Source of the DNA: JAUIJL01 sp965366625
GTDB taxonomy: Bacteria; Acidobacteriota; Thermoanaerobaculia; Multivoradales; J023
DNA length: 64,000 nucleotides
Direction of reading: 5' to 3'
Assembly (NCBI GenBank): GCA_965366625.1
Contig: CBDUGP010000045.1
Span: forward strand, 1-64,000
A program made the translations under genes and the position numbers. Each line of letters starts with the position of its first letter. Position 1 is the stretch's first letter. A model generated the notes under the pieces. The model did not search any database, was not told the DNA's origin, and saw only the letters and a program-made list of their open reading frames with translations. Below, piece by piece: positions 7,522-18,900 of the stretch.

Positions 7522-10500
7522 ATGAAACGCCATACATCGCTTCGTGCTCCTCTTTTCGCCGTCGGAATCGTTCTTTGGACCCTGATCTCGGCAACATGCT
7601 CGTGGGCTGGTTTCCCCTCGGTGATCGGCGCCACTGGCGACCAAGAAGTGATCGACCTCGTGGTCGACGACGACGGGGCCACCTACATGGTGGGCATTTT
7701 CGACGGCACGATCGCCGGAGCCTCCGAGAATATCGGCACCCGGGGGCTGAAAGACGTATTCGTCGCCAAGCTCAATCGCTTCGGTGATTTGGTCTGGCTG
7801 AAGACCGCCGGCGGCGCCAGCATAGATGAAGGTTCGGCCCTGGCCTTGGTGGGCGGGGATGTCTACTTCGCCGGCTTCTACTCCAACCGAATGACCTTCG
7901 GCGGAGCCTCGCCGATCAGCACCAGCTTGGAGGAGCACGGCGATGCCCACGGCGATTTGTTCGTCGCCAAGCTCGACGGTAGCAACGGTGATTTGCTGTG
8001 GGCGGCCCGAGGGTCGGGCGCGGGCCGGGACCTGGTCACGGGCTTGTCGTACCTTCCGGGGGACGCCACGGTCTTTCCGCCGATTCCGGACCGCATGGCG
8101 GTGGTCGGCTCGTTCCAATGTGATCTGCGCTTTTTCGACGAGGACGGCGACGAGAGCACCCGGGCCGAGCCTTTCGAGGCACCGGATGAGGATTGCGTCG
8201 GTGTGCAAAACGGCCGCCGTCTGCCTTTTGTGGCGACGATCACTTTCGACGGCGCCTGGCTCGGGCGATTCTCTGATGTGGCCACCCTTCGCGAGGATCC
8301 GGAGAATCCCGTGGGTGTCGCGATCGAGGGTCTGGCGGCCAATTCGGATCACCAGATCTATGCCTACGGAGAGATGCGCAGCCAGGTGGACTTCGACTTG
8401 AGCTCCGGGGCGACCGAACGCTTTCATCCAGGCTCCCCGGGGCCACCACCAAATTTTAGTCCGTTGATATCCTCTGGCAACACCGGCTTCGAAATTGCAA
8501 CGAACAGGGTCAGCTCTCCTCCCTATTCTGCCTATGCGCCCCCTCAATCTGGGCCGATTATCAATCGATTGATGCGAACTGATCCTTTTGGGGTCGAGCC
8601 GACCGACGAGGTAATTGTTGAGTGGCGTCATGCCTACACCTTTGCCCCTCCAGAAGGAAACAACTGCCAGGCAGGGTCCCTACTAGAGGTTACCTATTCT
8701 AACGGTTCTTCAGAACTCATCTCTGAAGATGCTTACACTGAAGGGGCTCCAAACGGTTCATTGAACAGCTCACCGAATCACTCCGTTTTCTGCGGTGAAA
8801 GCCCCCAATGGCCGGGTATGTCTCGTTCGCGAGCGCTATTGCCGGCACCTGCAACCTCGACCAGCGCCTTGGTCAAGTGGGTAGCGATCTACCCCCAATC
8901 CCAGGATAACGCCGGGACTGGTTGGTGGGTGGACGACGTCAAGGTGATCGTCAACGGGGAAGTGATCCTCGAAACTTCGTTCCCGCAGCCCCCGGATATC
9001 GACTCCAACACTCAGGGTCATTTCGTGTCCCGGCTCGCCGCCGACGGCAGTGGTTGGGATTGGGTCGTTCGCACGCCCGACGGGGTCGATCCGCGGGATA
9101 TCACCGTCGACCAGGATGAGGCTGTGCTCTTGGCCGGAGACAAGGAAGACGCCGCCTCCTTCCCGCTCGAGGGAGGAGGAGCAGACACCTTTTTCTTGAA
9201 CCCAGGGGTCTTTGTCGCCGAGATGCGCGATACCGGTTCAACCGGTGCATGGCAGTGGGCTAGGGCGATGGTGGGCGGCAAAGGGCAAGGGATTCATTCC
9301 GAAAATAATTTCACCTACCTGGCCGGCTCGTTCGATTCCGGCCTCGTGCGCGAGCAAGATCCGGTCGAAGCGCTTTTTTCAGAAGGTGGTGAAGACATCT
9401 TTATCGCCAAGCTGGATACCGACGGCAATTGGTTTCCGGGCGGCCCGGAGAGCCTATGGGGTGACGAGCGGAGCTCATTGCGGGCCGGGGGCACGGACGA
9501 CGACGTGGCCAACGCTCTGACCGGCAATGGTGAAGGGCAACTCTACGTGGCCGGCCGGTTCGCAGGGGTCAGCCAATTCGGAACCGCCGATAGCGGCCGA
9601 GTCACGGCCACAGATGGCGGCCACGACGCGGTGATCGCCAACCTGGATACCGACGGTCGCTTCGCCACGGCGGCGCTGGGTACCTGGGTGGTCGGCGTGC
9701 CGCTTGTGGCGCCGGTCGGAGCCGAGGTCGAGAAGGCTGCCTTCGTGCCCGACTTTTTGGACCACAACGGCGACCCTTTCGAAGCGCTCGGCACCTACTT
9801 TAAATGGAGCCCCCCGCTAGAGGCCAACGATGGTAAAGCGCAGCTCATTCCGATTCGACCCCTGCCGTCCCAGGTAGAGGTCCAATGGCGCGTGGAGGAT
9901 CAGCCTCTGGAATCGAGCCAACGCCTCTCGACCTTCGGCCAACCGGCTTGGCCCACGGCTCGGTGCAATGCCTCCACCGGAGTGACCTCGTCCTGTTACC
10001 AGGTTCACTTGGCCGGCGCGCCCGTGGAGATTCTTCCCGGGCAAGGTAACCCCGAGCGTTCATTCCTGGAAATCCACAGAGATTCGGGCAGTGACGCGCA
10101 GGTTGCCAACGGCGCGTTTACAGCCTCGACCAGTGGTTTCAGCACGTTGGTCTATGTGAAAGGACCGACTCTCGACTCCAGCCAACATCCTTTGGACGTG
10201 CGCGTGGTGCGCACGGTCCAGACCACAGACCTGCCGCCGAGCAACGATGATTTGCCCTATTTAGGCACCGCGGCATGCACCATCGGCACGGAGATTGTTC
10301 CCGATCCAGCCGATCACAACCAAGTTGGGCGTGCCGGCTACGTGCTCAATGTGAATGCATTCTACGATGGTGTGGGAGCCCGGAAACCCTACGATCGCCA
10401 GGCTCGATTGGGCCAAATCGTGCCGGTCAACCGGGTCAATTCGAACCGACCCGAAGATGCCGATAAAGAGATGCTCATCGCGTGGTATCGGCTCAACGAT

Positions 10501-13500
10501 CTCGGTGTGGCTTGGCCCGAGAAGGCGGTGGGGTATCAATGCGCTTGGCCGAGCTCGCCACAGCAGATCGTAATCGCCTCCGAGCTGGGCAGTGAGGGGT
10601 CCGGCCAACCGGCTCTGGACCCGCTGACCTATCCGCAAATCCATTTCTACGTTCAAGACGACCCGACCAAACCGGGTTTCAATCCTAACGACGAGCACGC
10701 CCTGATGGCACCGTCGAATTCGGATTCCGGAGTCTCGGCGATCTTCGCCCTGCGCGCCGACTTTGGCGGTGCCATCGACGCCTCGGCGGCGTCGGAGCCC
10801 TATGTGATCGCCAAACACTTCGATGACGGGGCCCAACGTTGGGTCCACGAGGTCTACGCGGTGAAGGCCACGAGCCCTGAGTTTCCGGGATTCTCTTATC
10901 CTGGTTTTGCCGGCCGTACCGTGGAGCCTCCCTATCCGGTGCGGCTGCAGGAATCCTGCGCCGAAACCCGAATCGTGGGCGAGGTGCAGGGCACAGAGCA
11001 ACCACCGATCCCATTCTTCCGCGACACTAACGAGCAGCTTTGGGCACGAGCAGCCGGCAGCGGCAAGGTTTTGTACCACTACCCGGTCCAGCCCGGCTGG
11101 TTCTACGATCTCGACAACGACGGCGTGATGGACGACCTCAACGGCGACGGCACACCGGGCAACGAGGTCGGGACCTGCATCCCCTGGATGGCCCGACTAG
11201 CGGCAGCAGACGGTGGCACTGTGAGCCCCGCAACCCCTATCGAGGTGGCTTACAACATCGCCTGGCCGGATGCCCCGCCTCAGCTGACCGTAGGTGAAAC
11301 GCTGCTCACGCCCAAGAAGGAGCTGCCGGACATTTTTAACCAGGCCGCCGTGCGGGTGGTCTATGACCAGCTGCAAGAGGCCAATCCCCTCGATCCCTCT
11401 AAAAACCTGACCCAGCTCATCGATCCGCTCAATGCGCGTTCTGCGGCCCTGGAGCAGCTGCCCACGGGCACCCAAGCTTTGGCCGTCCGCCTCGACGACC
11501 AGGGGAAAACCATCATCACCGGCAACGCCGCCGGAGATCTGCGCCTGCCCTACGCCCTTTATTCTCGGCTGCGCTGGGATGCGCTGACCAAGACCCTCTC
11601 GTTCTCGGGCCATTTCGACGAGACCGGAGCCGGCGATCCCCTGCTGCTACTCAACGTGATGACCACCGACGAGCGAAACCAATTGCTCGCTCTTTCGTCA
11701 TCGCTGCCTTGGCAAACGGCGATCCATGAGATCTACGAATTGAGCCGCAATCCCCACGGCGTGCAAAAGGTTTGCACCGCGACCTCGGTGGCCGACGGCG
11801 CCATTCGATGCGACGCAAGCCGGCCGGTGGACTTGGCGCAAGATGTGCTGATCGGCGTGGTAGATACCAACGACGACGGCATCTTGGAGCCCTATCGCGC
11901 CGAAGGGGTGAAAGCCGCGCTGACCGCCGGCTCGGCCCAATCCACCGGTTATGTGACGGTCGCGTTCAACGATTCCAGGAACCTGGCCTTGCCGATCAGC
12001 CTCGAGGTGATCAAGGTCGACTGCCTGACCTTCCCCGAGCCGCCGGCGCCGCCGACCCTGGTGTCGCCTTACATCGGTCAGATCCAGGTGATCGCTCCCG
12101 CCAACGTATTCGACGAGCAGGTGACCCTGCGCCACAACGGTGATTTCGGCGGGCGCGTGGAGTCGCTGGAATTCCAGTGGTTCCGCCACCCCGACGTGGA
12201 CGGCACGCCGCCGACCCCTTTGCCCGATCCCGAAAACGGAAATTTCAACAATTGGACCCAGTTGTCCGGGAATAAGGTGGAGATCACCCTCGGCGGCGCC
12301 GATATTCAAACCCTGTCGGACAATTGGTTCTTAGCCCGCTATCGGGGCTTGCCGACTTGCAACAACGCGACCGAGTGGACGGTGTTCGCCGGTCAACCGG
12401 GCTCGACACCCACGGATCCGCGGGCCCAGCTCTCCGTGGGCTGGGTGAAACGGGTGGTGGCCGGGCTCAACCCGTTCGACGCCCGGGTGGCCGCCTTCCA
12501 CACCTCGGCCACCAATACCTACGCCAGCATGATCGCCCAATTGGGCGAGCGCTACGAGGGGCCAATCGCCTTCTCCGACGATCCCGAGAACCTCAACCGA
12601 ATCGGCCTGATCGAAGCCTATGAAACAGTGTTCCGTCGGGCCATGGAGCTGTCCATCGATTCCACGCCGCCGGTGAATTACGAGCCGGCCAACGCGGCCC
12701 TGCTCAACATCGCTTCGCGAATCGCGGATTTCTACATGTTGCTCGGCAACGAGGCGTTCTCCGACGCCCAGGACCCGACCGTCGGCATCTCAACCAGCAA
12801 CGGTGACTTCGGATCCCTGGCGCCGACGATTTTCAACTTTCAGAACCAAGCGGCTTCGCTGTTGGAGGAAGAGCTCACCCTGCTCCGGGGGCGTGACGAC
12901 GGCCAAGGGCCGGTGGCCGCGTCACCGGTGTACAACCGCTATTTCTGGAACTTCACCCAGGGCGACGGCGAGGTGGCCTACGCCTTGTCGTACAACCTTT
13001 CCGACCAGAATATGGACGGTTTCATCAATGAGCACGATGCCCGCCTGCTCTATCCCCAGGGCCACGGCGATGCCTGGGGCCACTATCTGACCGCCATCAA
13101 AACCTATTACAAGCTCCTGCGCCACGACTTCTACACCTGGAATCCACGGCCGGAGGCGGTGCCCGTGGCCGGTGCGCCGATCCAGGTGGATTACCTCGAC
13201 GAGCGCAAATTCGCCCGCGCCGCGGCCCTGCGCGCCCGGGCCGGGGCCGAGATCGTGGATCTCACCTATCGTTCGGAATACGTCGAGGATCCCGCCGGCC
13301 AATGGCAAGGATATAAGGATACGAATCCCGATCGCGCCTGGGGCCTGGACGGCTGGGGTCGGCGGGCTGGGCAAGGGGCGCTCTTCGATTGGGTCACGGC
13401 CAACGCCATTTTGCCGGCGGAGGATCCCGATCCGAGCCACGTGGGCATTCAGAAAATCGACCGCACCACGGTGCAAGAGATCGAGGAAATCGCCGCCGGG

Positions 13501-15963
13501 TTCACCGCCGTGCAAAGCCAACTGGACGAGGCGGACCGGGGTTTAAATCCCCTCGGCCTGGCCAAGGGCGTGGTGCCCTTTGACATCGACCCCGCCCAGG
13601 TGGACGCCGGAGTGACTCACTTCGAGCAGGTTTACGACCGTGCGGTGACGGCGGTGGAAAACACCGTCAAGGTGTGGAATTTCGCCAATCAGCAGAGCCG
13701 CATGCTGAGGTTCAACCAAGACAGCGTCGAAGAGCTGGCCTTGAGCTCCCAGCAACGGGAGCGGGACTTCCGCAATCGATTGATCGAGAGCTTCGGCCGG
13801 CCCTATCCGGAAGATGTCGGCCCCGGAGGAACCTATCCCGCCAATTACGACGGCCCCGACATCTACCACTACAACTATGTGGACGCGCCGGCCTTGGCGG
13901 GCACACCGTTTGAGGTCGATCCTCTGACCGGTGAGCCCGAGGGTCCGGCCCAAATCGGGCGCTTGAGAACCTTCACCGCCACCTACAAACCCATGCCGGG
14001 CGGCATCAATTTCTTCGACTTCAACACCGCGGACCAGAGTCTCGGCTGTGCCGACAATCCGTTCGGCGAAGGCTGTACCCTGGGTGATCCCCCGGACACC
14101 GAGCTGGAGGTGACCCAGCACACCTGGGATCTACCGGTGCTGTCGAGCTTCGCCAACATCAAACCGCCGACCTGGACCGGTAACCGACCGGCCGCCGGCA
14201 AAATCCAAGAGGCGTTGTCGGAGATCATGAGGTCTCAAATCGCCATGCGCCGAGCGCTCGATGAATACGACGATCTGCGCCAGGCGGTGCAAGGCTCCGT
14301 CGACTCCATCAAAGCGCAATTCAACCTGCGCAACGAGCAGCTGAGGATCAAGAACAGTGAGCGCAAGGAGCTCAACGAATACGCCGCCTCGATCACGGCC
14401 ATGGAGTCGACGGTCATCACCTTGAAGCGGGTAGGTGCCGCTGCCACCGCCGTCTTCAACACCGCCAAAGAGTGCATTCCCAGCAATATGATTGCAGGCG
14501 TAGCCGCCGGTGGTGATGTGTTTTCACCTGTCAAGTGCGCTGCTGCGGGCGTTTCCAATGCCTTGACCCTACCGCTCGACACCCTAGCCGACGGCATAAC
14601 CATCGCCCAAAACGCCGCAGCGGCAGCCAAAGAGGACGTGAGCCTGCAGGCGGCCATTGAGCTGGAGGTGCACGGCTATCGAGAGGAAATGGACGGTCTG
14701 GTGGGCGAGGTAGAAGTGCTGCTGCGCGAAGAACCTCTCTTGCGCAACGAGCTTTTTGCCCGCGCCCAGGTGGTGGAGCAAGCGAAGCAGGCTTATCGCA
14801 ACGCCTTGGCGGAGGGTCTACGGACCTACGAGGAGCTCGTGGCCTTCCGTAAGAATACGGCGGCAGCGGTCCAGGACTATCGCCATCAAGATATGGCCTT
14901 CCGGGTCTTCCGCAACGACGCCTTGCAGAAATATCGCTCCGCCTTCGACATGGCCGCTCGATTCACCTACCTGGCGGCCACGGCCTACGACTACGACACC
15001 AACCTCCTGGGCAGCAACGCCGACAGCGGGCGGGATTTCCTCGCCGATATCGTGCGTCGTCGGGGTGTCGGCCAAATCCTCGGCGGTGCGCCGGTGCCGG
15101 GCTCGTTGGGCCTGGCGGATCCCCTGGGTCGCATGCACGACAACTTCCAGATCTTGAAAGGCCAGATGGGCTTCAACAACCCGCAGATCGAAACCAATCG
15201 TTTCTCCCTGCGGCGCGGCCTATTCCGCCTCTTTGACGCCGAAACCTCCGACATCGACTGGCGGGCCAAGCTCCTGGAGCACCGGGTGGACGACCTGTGG
15301 CAGGTGCCCGAGTTCCGTCGTTTGGCCCGGCCGTTCACCGAAGAGGCCCTGGGACCCCAGCCGGGTCTGGTGATTCCCTTCGAGACCACCGTGACCTTCG
15401 GCCTGAATTTCTTCGGCCGTCCCCTGGCCGCCGGCGACAGCGCTTACGATCCGTCGCAGTTCTCGACCCGGGTGAGAAGCCTGGGGGTGTGGCTCGATGG
15501 CTACGGCGAGCTGCCCTTGTCGATCACTCCACGGGTCTATTTAATCCCCGCCGGCTTCGACGTGCTGCGGCCGCCGACCGCCGGTGAGTTCACCACCCGC
15601 GAATGGGCGGTGCGCGATCAATTGGTACCGGTGCCCTTCGCCCTCGCCGACGAGGATCTCGAGGATCCGAATTGGACACCGCTCACGGACATGCTCTCGG
15701 GCGGCTTCGACGAGGTGCGCCGCTTCGGCAGCTTCCGCGCCTACGACTACGACCCCAACGCGCCCTTCGGTGACCAAACCACCGGTGACAGCCGGTCGGT
15801 GGCACGCTCGGTGTGGAATACCCGTTGGCTCTTGATCATCCCCGGCGGCACCCTGCTGGCGGATCCCCGGGAGGGCGTCGACAAGCTGATCGGCACGCCC
15901 GACGACCCCGGGGTGACGGACATCTTGATTTTCTTTAAAACCTACGCCTACTCGGGCTTCTGA
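7522..15963 (+). CDS. Giant exported protein with N-terminal propeller and C-terminal coiled-coil region (2813 aa)
   Basis: This 2813-aa protein starts with a signal peptide (SATCSWA, then GF). Residues about 30-700 contain repeated DVFVAKLNRFGDLVW-type motifs (also DLFVAKLD, DIFIAKLDTDGNW), as in SBBP-like beta-propellers. This propeller is interrupted at about 305-493 by a compositionally different domain. Asp-rich calcium-binding-like loops occur near residue 1200 (DLDNDGVMDDLNGDG) and near 1835 (DQNMDGFINEHD, dockerin-like). Residues about 2210-2480 are strongly helical: a long heptad segment, an Ala/Gly-rich hydrophobic stretch with two Cys (about 2310-2370), then a second long helical segment. 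The C-terminal 300 residues include RSVWNTRWLLIIPGGTLL and a final TDILIFFKTYAYSGF. I do not know the family and no catalytic motif is visible. It is probably secreted or surface-bound. Confidence 0.8.
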   Translation: MKRHTSLRAPLFAVGIVLWTLISATCSWAGFPSVIGATGDQEVIDLVVDDDGATYMVGIFDGTIAGASENIGTRGLKDVFVAKLNRFGDLVWLKTAGGASIDEGSALALVGGDVYFAGFYSNRMTFGGASPISTSLEEHGDAHGDLFVAKLDGSNGDLLWAARGSGAGRDLVTGLSYLPGDATVFPPIPDRMAVVGSFQCDLRFFDEDGDESTRAEPFEAPDEDCVGVQNGRRLPFVATITFDGAWLGRFSDVATLREDPENPVGVAIEGLAANSDHQIYAYGEMRSQVDFDLSSGATERFHPGSPGPPPNFSPLISSGNTGFEIATNRVSSPPYSAYAPPQSGPIINRLMRTDPFGVEPTDEVIVEWRHAYTFAPPEGNNCQAGSLLEVTYSNGSSELISEDAYTEGAPNGSLNSSPNHSVFCGESPQWPGMSRSRALLPAPATSTSALVKWVAIYPQSQDNAGTGWWVDDVKVIVNGEVILETSFPQPPDIDSNTQGHFVSRLAADGSGWDWVVRTPDGVDPRDITVDQDEAVLLAGDKEDAASFPLEGGGADTFFLNPGVFVAEMRDTGSTGAWQWARAMVGGKGQGIHSENNFTYLAGSFDSGLVREQDPVEALFSEGGEDIFIAKLDTDGNWFPGGPESLWGDERSSLRAGGTDDDVANALTGNGEGQLYVAGRFAGVSQFGTADSGRVTATDGGHDAVIANLDTDGRFATAALGTWVVGVPLVAPVGAEVEKAAFVPDFLDHNGDPFEALGTYFKWSPPLEANDGKAQLIPIRPLPSQVEVQWRVEDQPLESSQRLSTFGQPAWPTARCNASTGVTSSCYQVHLAGAPVEILPGQGNPERSFLEIHRDSGSDAQVANGAFTASTSGFSTLVYVKGPTLDSSQHPLDVRVVRTVQTTDLPPSNDDLPYLGTAACTIGTEIVPDPADHNQVGRAGYVLNVNAFYDGVGARKPYDRQARLGQIVPVNRVNSNRPEDADKEMLIAWYRLNDLGVAWPEKAVGYQCAWPSSPQQIVIASELGSEGSGQPALDPLTYPQIHFYVQDDPTKPGFNPNDEHALMAPSNSDSGVSAIFALRADFGGAIDASAASEPYVIAKHFDDGAQRWVHEVYAVKATSPEFPGFSYPGFAGRTVEPPYPVRLQESCAETRIVGEVQGTEQPPIPFFRDTNEQLWARAAGSGKVLYHYPVQPGWFYDLDNDGVMDDLNGDGTPGNEVGTCIPWMARLAAADGGTVSPATPIEVAYNIAWPDAPPQLTVGETLLTPKKELPDIFNQAAVRVVYDQLQEANPLDPSKNLTQLIDPLNARSAALEQLPTGTQALAVRLDDQGKTIITGNAAGDLRLPYALYSRLRWDALTKTLSFSGHFDETGAGDPLLLLNVMTTDERNQLLALSSSLPWQTAIHEIYELSRNPHGVQKVCTATSVADGAIRCDASRPVDLAQDVLIGVVDTNDDGILEPYRAEGVKAALTAGSAQSTGYVTVAFNDSRNLALPISLEVIKVDCLTFPEPPAPPTLVSPYIGQIQVIAPANVFDEQVTLRHNGDFGGRVESLEFQWFRHPDVDGTPPTPLPDPENGNFNNWTQLSGNKVEITLGGADIQTLSDNWFLARYRGLPTCNNATEWTVFAGQPGSTPTDPRAQLSVGWVKRVVAGLNPFDARVAAFHTSATNTYASMIAQLGERYEGPIAFSDDPENLNRIGLIEAYETVFRRAMELSIDSTPPVNYEPANAALLNIASRIADFYMLLGNEAFSDAQDPTVGISTSNGDFGSLAPTIFNFQNQAASLLEEELTLLRGRDDGQGPVAASPVYNRYFWNFTQGDGEVAYALSYNLSDQNMDGFINEHDARLLYPQGHGDAWGHYLTAIKTYYKLLRHDFYTWNPRPEAVPVAGAPIQVDYLDERKFARAAALRARAGAEIVDLTYRSEYVEDPAGQWQGYKDTNPDRAWGLDGWGRRAGQGALFDWVTANAILPAEDPDPSHVGIQKIDRTTVQEIEEIAAGFTAVQSQLDEADRGLNPLGLAKGVVPFDIDPAQVDAGVTHFEQVYDRAVTAVENTVKVWNFANQQSRMLRFNQDSVEELALSSQQRERDFRNRLIESFGRPYPEDVGPGGTYPANYDGPDIYHYNYVDAPALAGTPFEVDPLTGEPEGPAQIGRLRTFTATYKPMPGGINFFDFNTADQSLGCADNPFGEGCTLGDPPDTELEVTQHTWDLPVLSSFANIKPPTWTGNRPAAGKIQEALSEIMRSQIAMRRALDEYDDLRQAVQGSVDSIKAQFNLRNEQLRIKNSERKELNEYAASITAMESTVITLKRVGAAATAVFNTAKECIPSNMIAGVAAGGDVFSPVKCAAAGVSNALTLPLDTLADGITIAQNAAAAAKEDVSLQAAIELEVHGYREEMDGLVGEVEVLLREEPLLRNELFARAQVVEQAKQAYRNALAEGLRTYEELVAFRKNTAAAVQDYRHQDMAFRVFRNDALQKYRSAFDMAARFTYLAATAYDYDTNLLGSNADSGRDFLADIVRRRGVGQILGGAPVPGSLGLADPLGRMHDNFQILKGQMGFNNPQIETNRFSLRRGLFRLFDAETSDIDWRAKLLEHRVDDLWQVPEFRRLARPFTEEALGPQPGLVIPFETTVTFGLNFFGRPLAAGDSAYDPSQFSTRVRSLGVWLDGYGELPLSITPRVYLIPAGFDVLRPPTAGEFTTREWAVRDQLVPVPFALADEDLEDPNWTPLTDMLSGGFDEVRRFGSFRAYDYDPNAPFGDQTTGDSRSVARSVWNTRWLLIIPGGTLLADPREGVDKLIGTPDDPGVTDILIFFKTYAYSGF

Positions 15964-15982
15964 TCGGAACATGGAGCCGAAA

Positions 15983-18900
15983 ATGACCCATATCACTCAA
16001 ACACCGAGTCGTTCGTCCGTGGTCGCCGTGCTGGGGACGGTGATCGCTCTCTGCCTGTTGTCGATCGTGCCCGCCGGGGCCGAGATCGCCGAGCCCCACC
16101 ACGTGCTTTACGGCCGGGCCACCCAAAACGGAGCGATCCTCGATCCGGGGGCCCGCATCAGCCTCGAGGTGGAAGGGCAAGAGATCACCTCGTTCCTCTT
16201 CGGCTCCAATCCCGAGTCCCCGGAGCTCTACATCCTCCGGATCCCCCTCGACACGGTGGGAGAGCGGCCGGCGGGTTTGGCCCGCAGCGGCGACCGGGCC
16301 GAAATTTTCATCGACGGTGAGCTGGTGTCCGTGGTGCAGGTCGGCGCCGCCGGCCGCGCTCGGAACTTGGACATCGATCCGGTGCTGCTCACCGCCGCCA
16401 TTCACATCGACAACGTGCAGCTCTTCGAGGGGCATTCCGGAAATACCGTGGCCACACTGACGGTGTCGATCAACCAGCCCTCGGCCGTGGCTGTGGAGGT
16501 GGACTACACCACCCGCGACGACAGCGCCGTGGCCGGCTCGGATTACATGTCGCGCCTGGGGCGGGTGACCATTCCCGCCGGTGAGACCTCCCGCACCGTG
16601 GACATCCAGATCATCGGCGACACGGTGGCCGAAGCGAACGAGGTTTTCCACGTGGACCTCTCCAATCCGATCAACGGCGTGCTTTTCGACCATGAGGCCT
16701 TGATCACCGTGCTCGACGACGACACGCCCCCAAGCTTGCAAGTGACCGACGTGGTGGTGGCGGAGCCCAATCCCGGCGCCACCCTGGAGAGCGCGTTCAC
16801 GGTCCGCCTCTCCCACTCTTGGAGCCAGGATGTCAGCTTCAACTACGCGGCCGTGGACTTGCCCGGCCAGGCGTCAAACGGCGCGGACTATATTTTGGGC
16901 GCGGGCTCGGGGATGATCCCCGCCGGTCAGCTGACCACCGAGATTCCCTTCACCGTTTTGGGCGACATCGACGACGAGCTCGACGAGGTCTTCCAGGTGC
17001 ATTTGAGCAACGCCACCAACGCCTCGATCCTCGACGGCGTGGGTCAGGCGTCGTTAAACGACTTTGTGCGTTTCCTGCGCTACTTGGAGCACACCGTGCA
17101 AGGGGCCCCGCCGGCCGTGGCCGGGTCCGTGGCCCCCGGACTTGCCGGGGCCTACGATGTGGACATCAGCCCCGACGGCTTGCACGTCTACGTGGCCGGT
17201 CGCGGCAGTGACGCGGTGGTGGCCTTCGAGCGTGGCCCGGACGGTGCCTTGACCCACCTCGCCACCTACGAAGAAGGGGCCGACGGTATCGATGGCCTGC
17301 ACGACGTGGAGGTAGTGCACGTCAGCGCCGACGGCACCAAAGTGTTCGCCGCGTCCTACGACGCCAACGCCCTGGTCAGCTTCCTGCGTCAGCCCGACGG
17401 CACATTGGTATTTGTCGATCAAGACTTCGACGGCTTGGTGGATCCGGAAAGCACGCGCGTGGTGCAAGGCTTAGCCGGCGCGGCGGCGATCGCCGAAGCC
17501 CCCGGATCCGACGGCCACCCGGATCATCTCTACGTGGCCGGCCAGCTCGACGACTCGGTGGCGGTCTTCCAGGTGTTGGCCGACGGTAAATTGGAATACG
17601 AGACCGTGGTCAAAGACGGAACGGCCGGGGTCGACGGCCTGGCTCAGGCATCGGCGATCGCCATCGGTCCCGACGGCTCGCAGGTCTACGTGACGGGTTT
17701 TCTCGACGATTCGGTGGCGGTTTTCGACCGCAACGTGGATGACGGCTTCCTGGCCTTCCGCCAGCTGCATCGCAACGGGGTCAGCGGGGTGTTCGCCCTC
17801 GACGGCGCCGTGGACCTGGTCCTCAGCGCCGACGGCGCCCATCTCTACGTCGCCGGTCTGCTGAGCAGCGGTGTGGCGGTGTTCGACCGCAACCCGAGCA
17901 ACGGCCTCTTGACCTTCACCGGCGGCGTGCTCGACGGAGTGGGCGGCAACGAAGGGCTCGGCTTTGTCACCGGGCTCGCCCTCAGCCGCAATCCCGCCCT
18001 CGGTGATTTCCTTTACGCCACCAGCTTCACCGACCATGCGATCTCGATCTTCGAGCGTATGCCCGACGGCAGCCTGCTCTTCGAAGACTTCGTGCGCGAC
18101 GGTATCGGCGGGGTGGACGGACTCGACGGGGCCAACGCCCTGGTGGTCAGCCCCGACGATCAGAACGTTTACGCCGTGGGCACCAGCGCCAGCTCGTTGA
18201 CCGTGTTTAGCCGTGACATTGTGCCGCCCGCTCCCCTGGCGCTCACCAGCACCACCCACACGGTCGGCGTGCCCTCGAATCTCACCACCGTGGGGTTGCA
18301 ATGGTCCGGGGCGTCGGACGAAGGCTTCGGCGTGGCCGACTATTGGCTGCTGCTCGATGTGATCGACGACACCCCCGCACCCACCGGTCCACCCTCGTTA
18401 TTTGTGCTCCACACCACCGATCCCCATTCGGCGGAACTCGTGGCCAGTGAGGACGACGACAACTACTTCGTGCATGTGACCACCTGTGACCTGATCGGCA
18501 ACTGCAGCCCGACCCACTTGGGTCCGTTGGCCATCGACACCACCCCGCCGACCCTGCCGGGCGGGCTCACGAGCCCCTCCCATGGATCACCCAACACGGA
18601 TCCGCGCATAACGATGAGCTGGAGTCCGGCGATCGATCCGCCGGCGGCGAGCGGTTACGCGAGCGGTTTGGCGGGATATAGCTGGGCGTATCGAACCACC
18701 GATACGCCGGAATGCGACGGCGCCGTGGAAGGCACCGGGCTCAGCGTCACCAGCCCGATTCTGCCAGTGGGCAGTCATTACTTTCACCTTTGCTCCGTGG
18801 ACGTGGCGGGCAACCCGAGCCCGATCGCGATCTCGGCCCCACTGGTGATCGAAGAGGACCTCGTGGCGCCGAGCGTGGCTCTGATCGACACGGTTTCGCG

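Noticed and set aside
7159..8631. 490-codon minus-strand frame across the 612-aa and giant genes
   Set aside because: Antisense shadow of two clearly coding plus-strand genes in GC-rich DNA.
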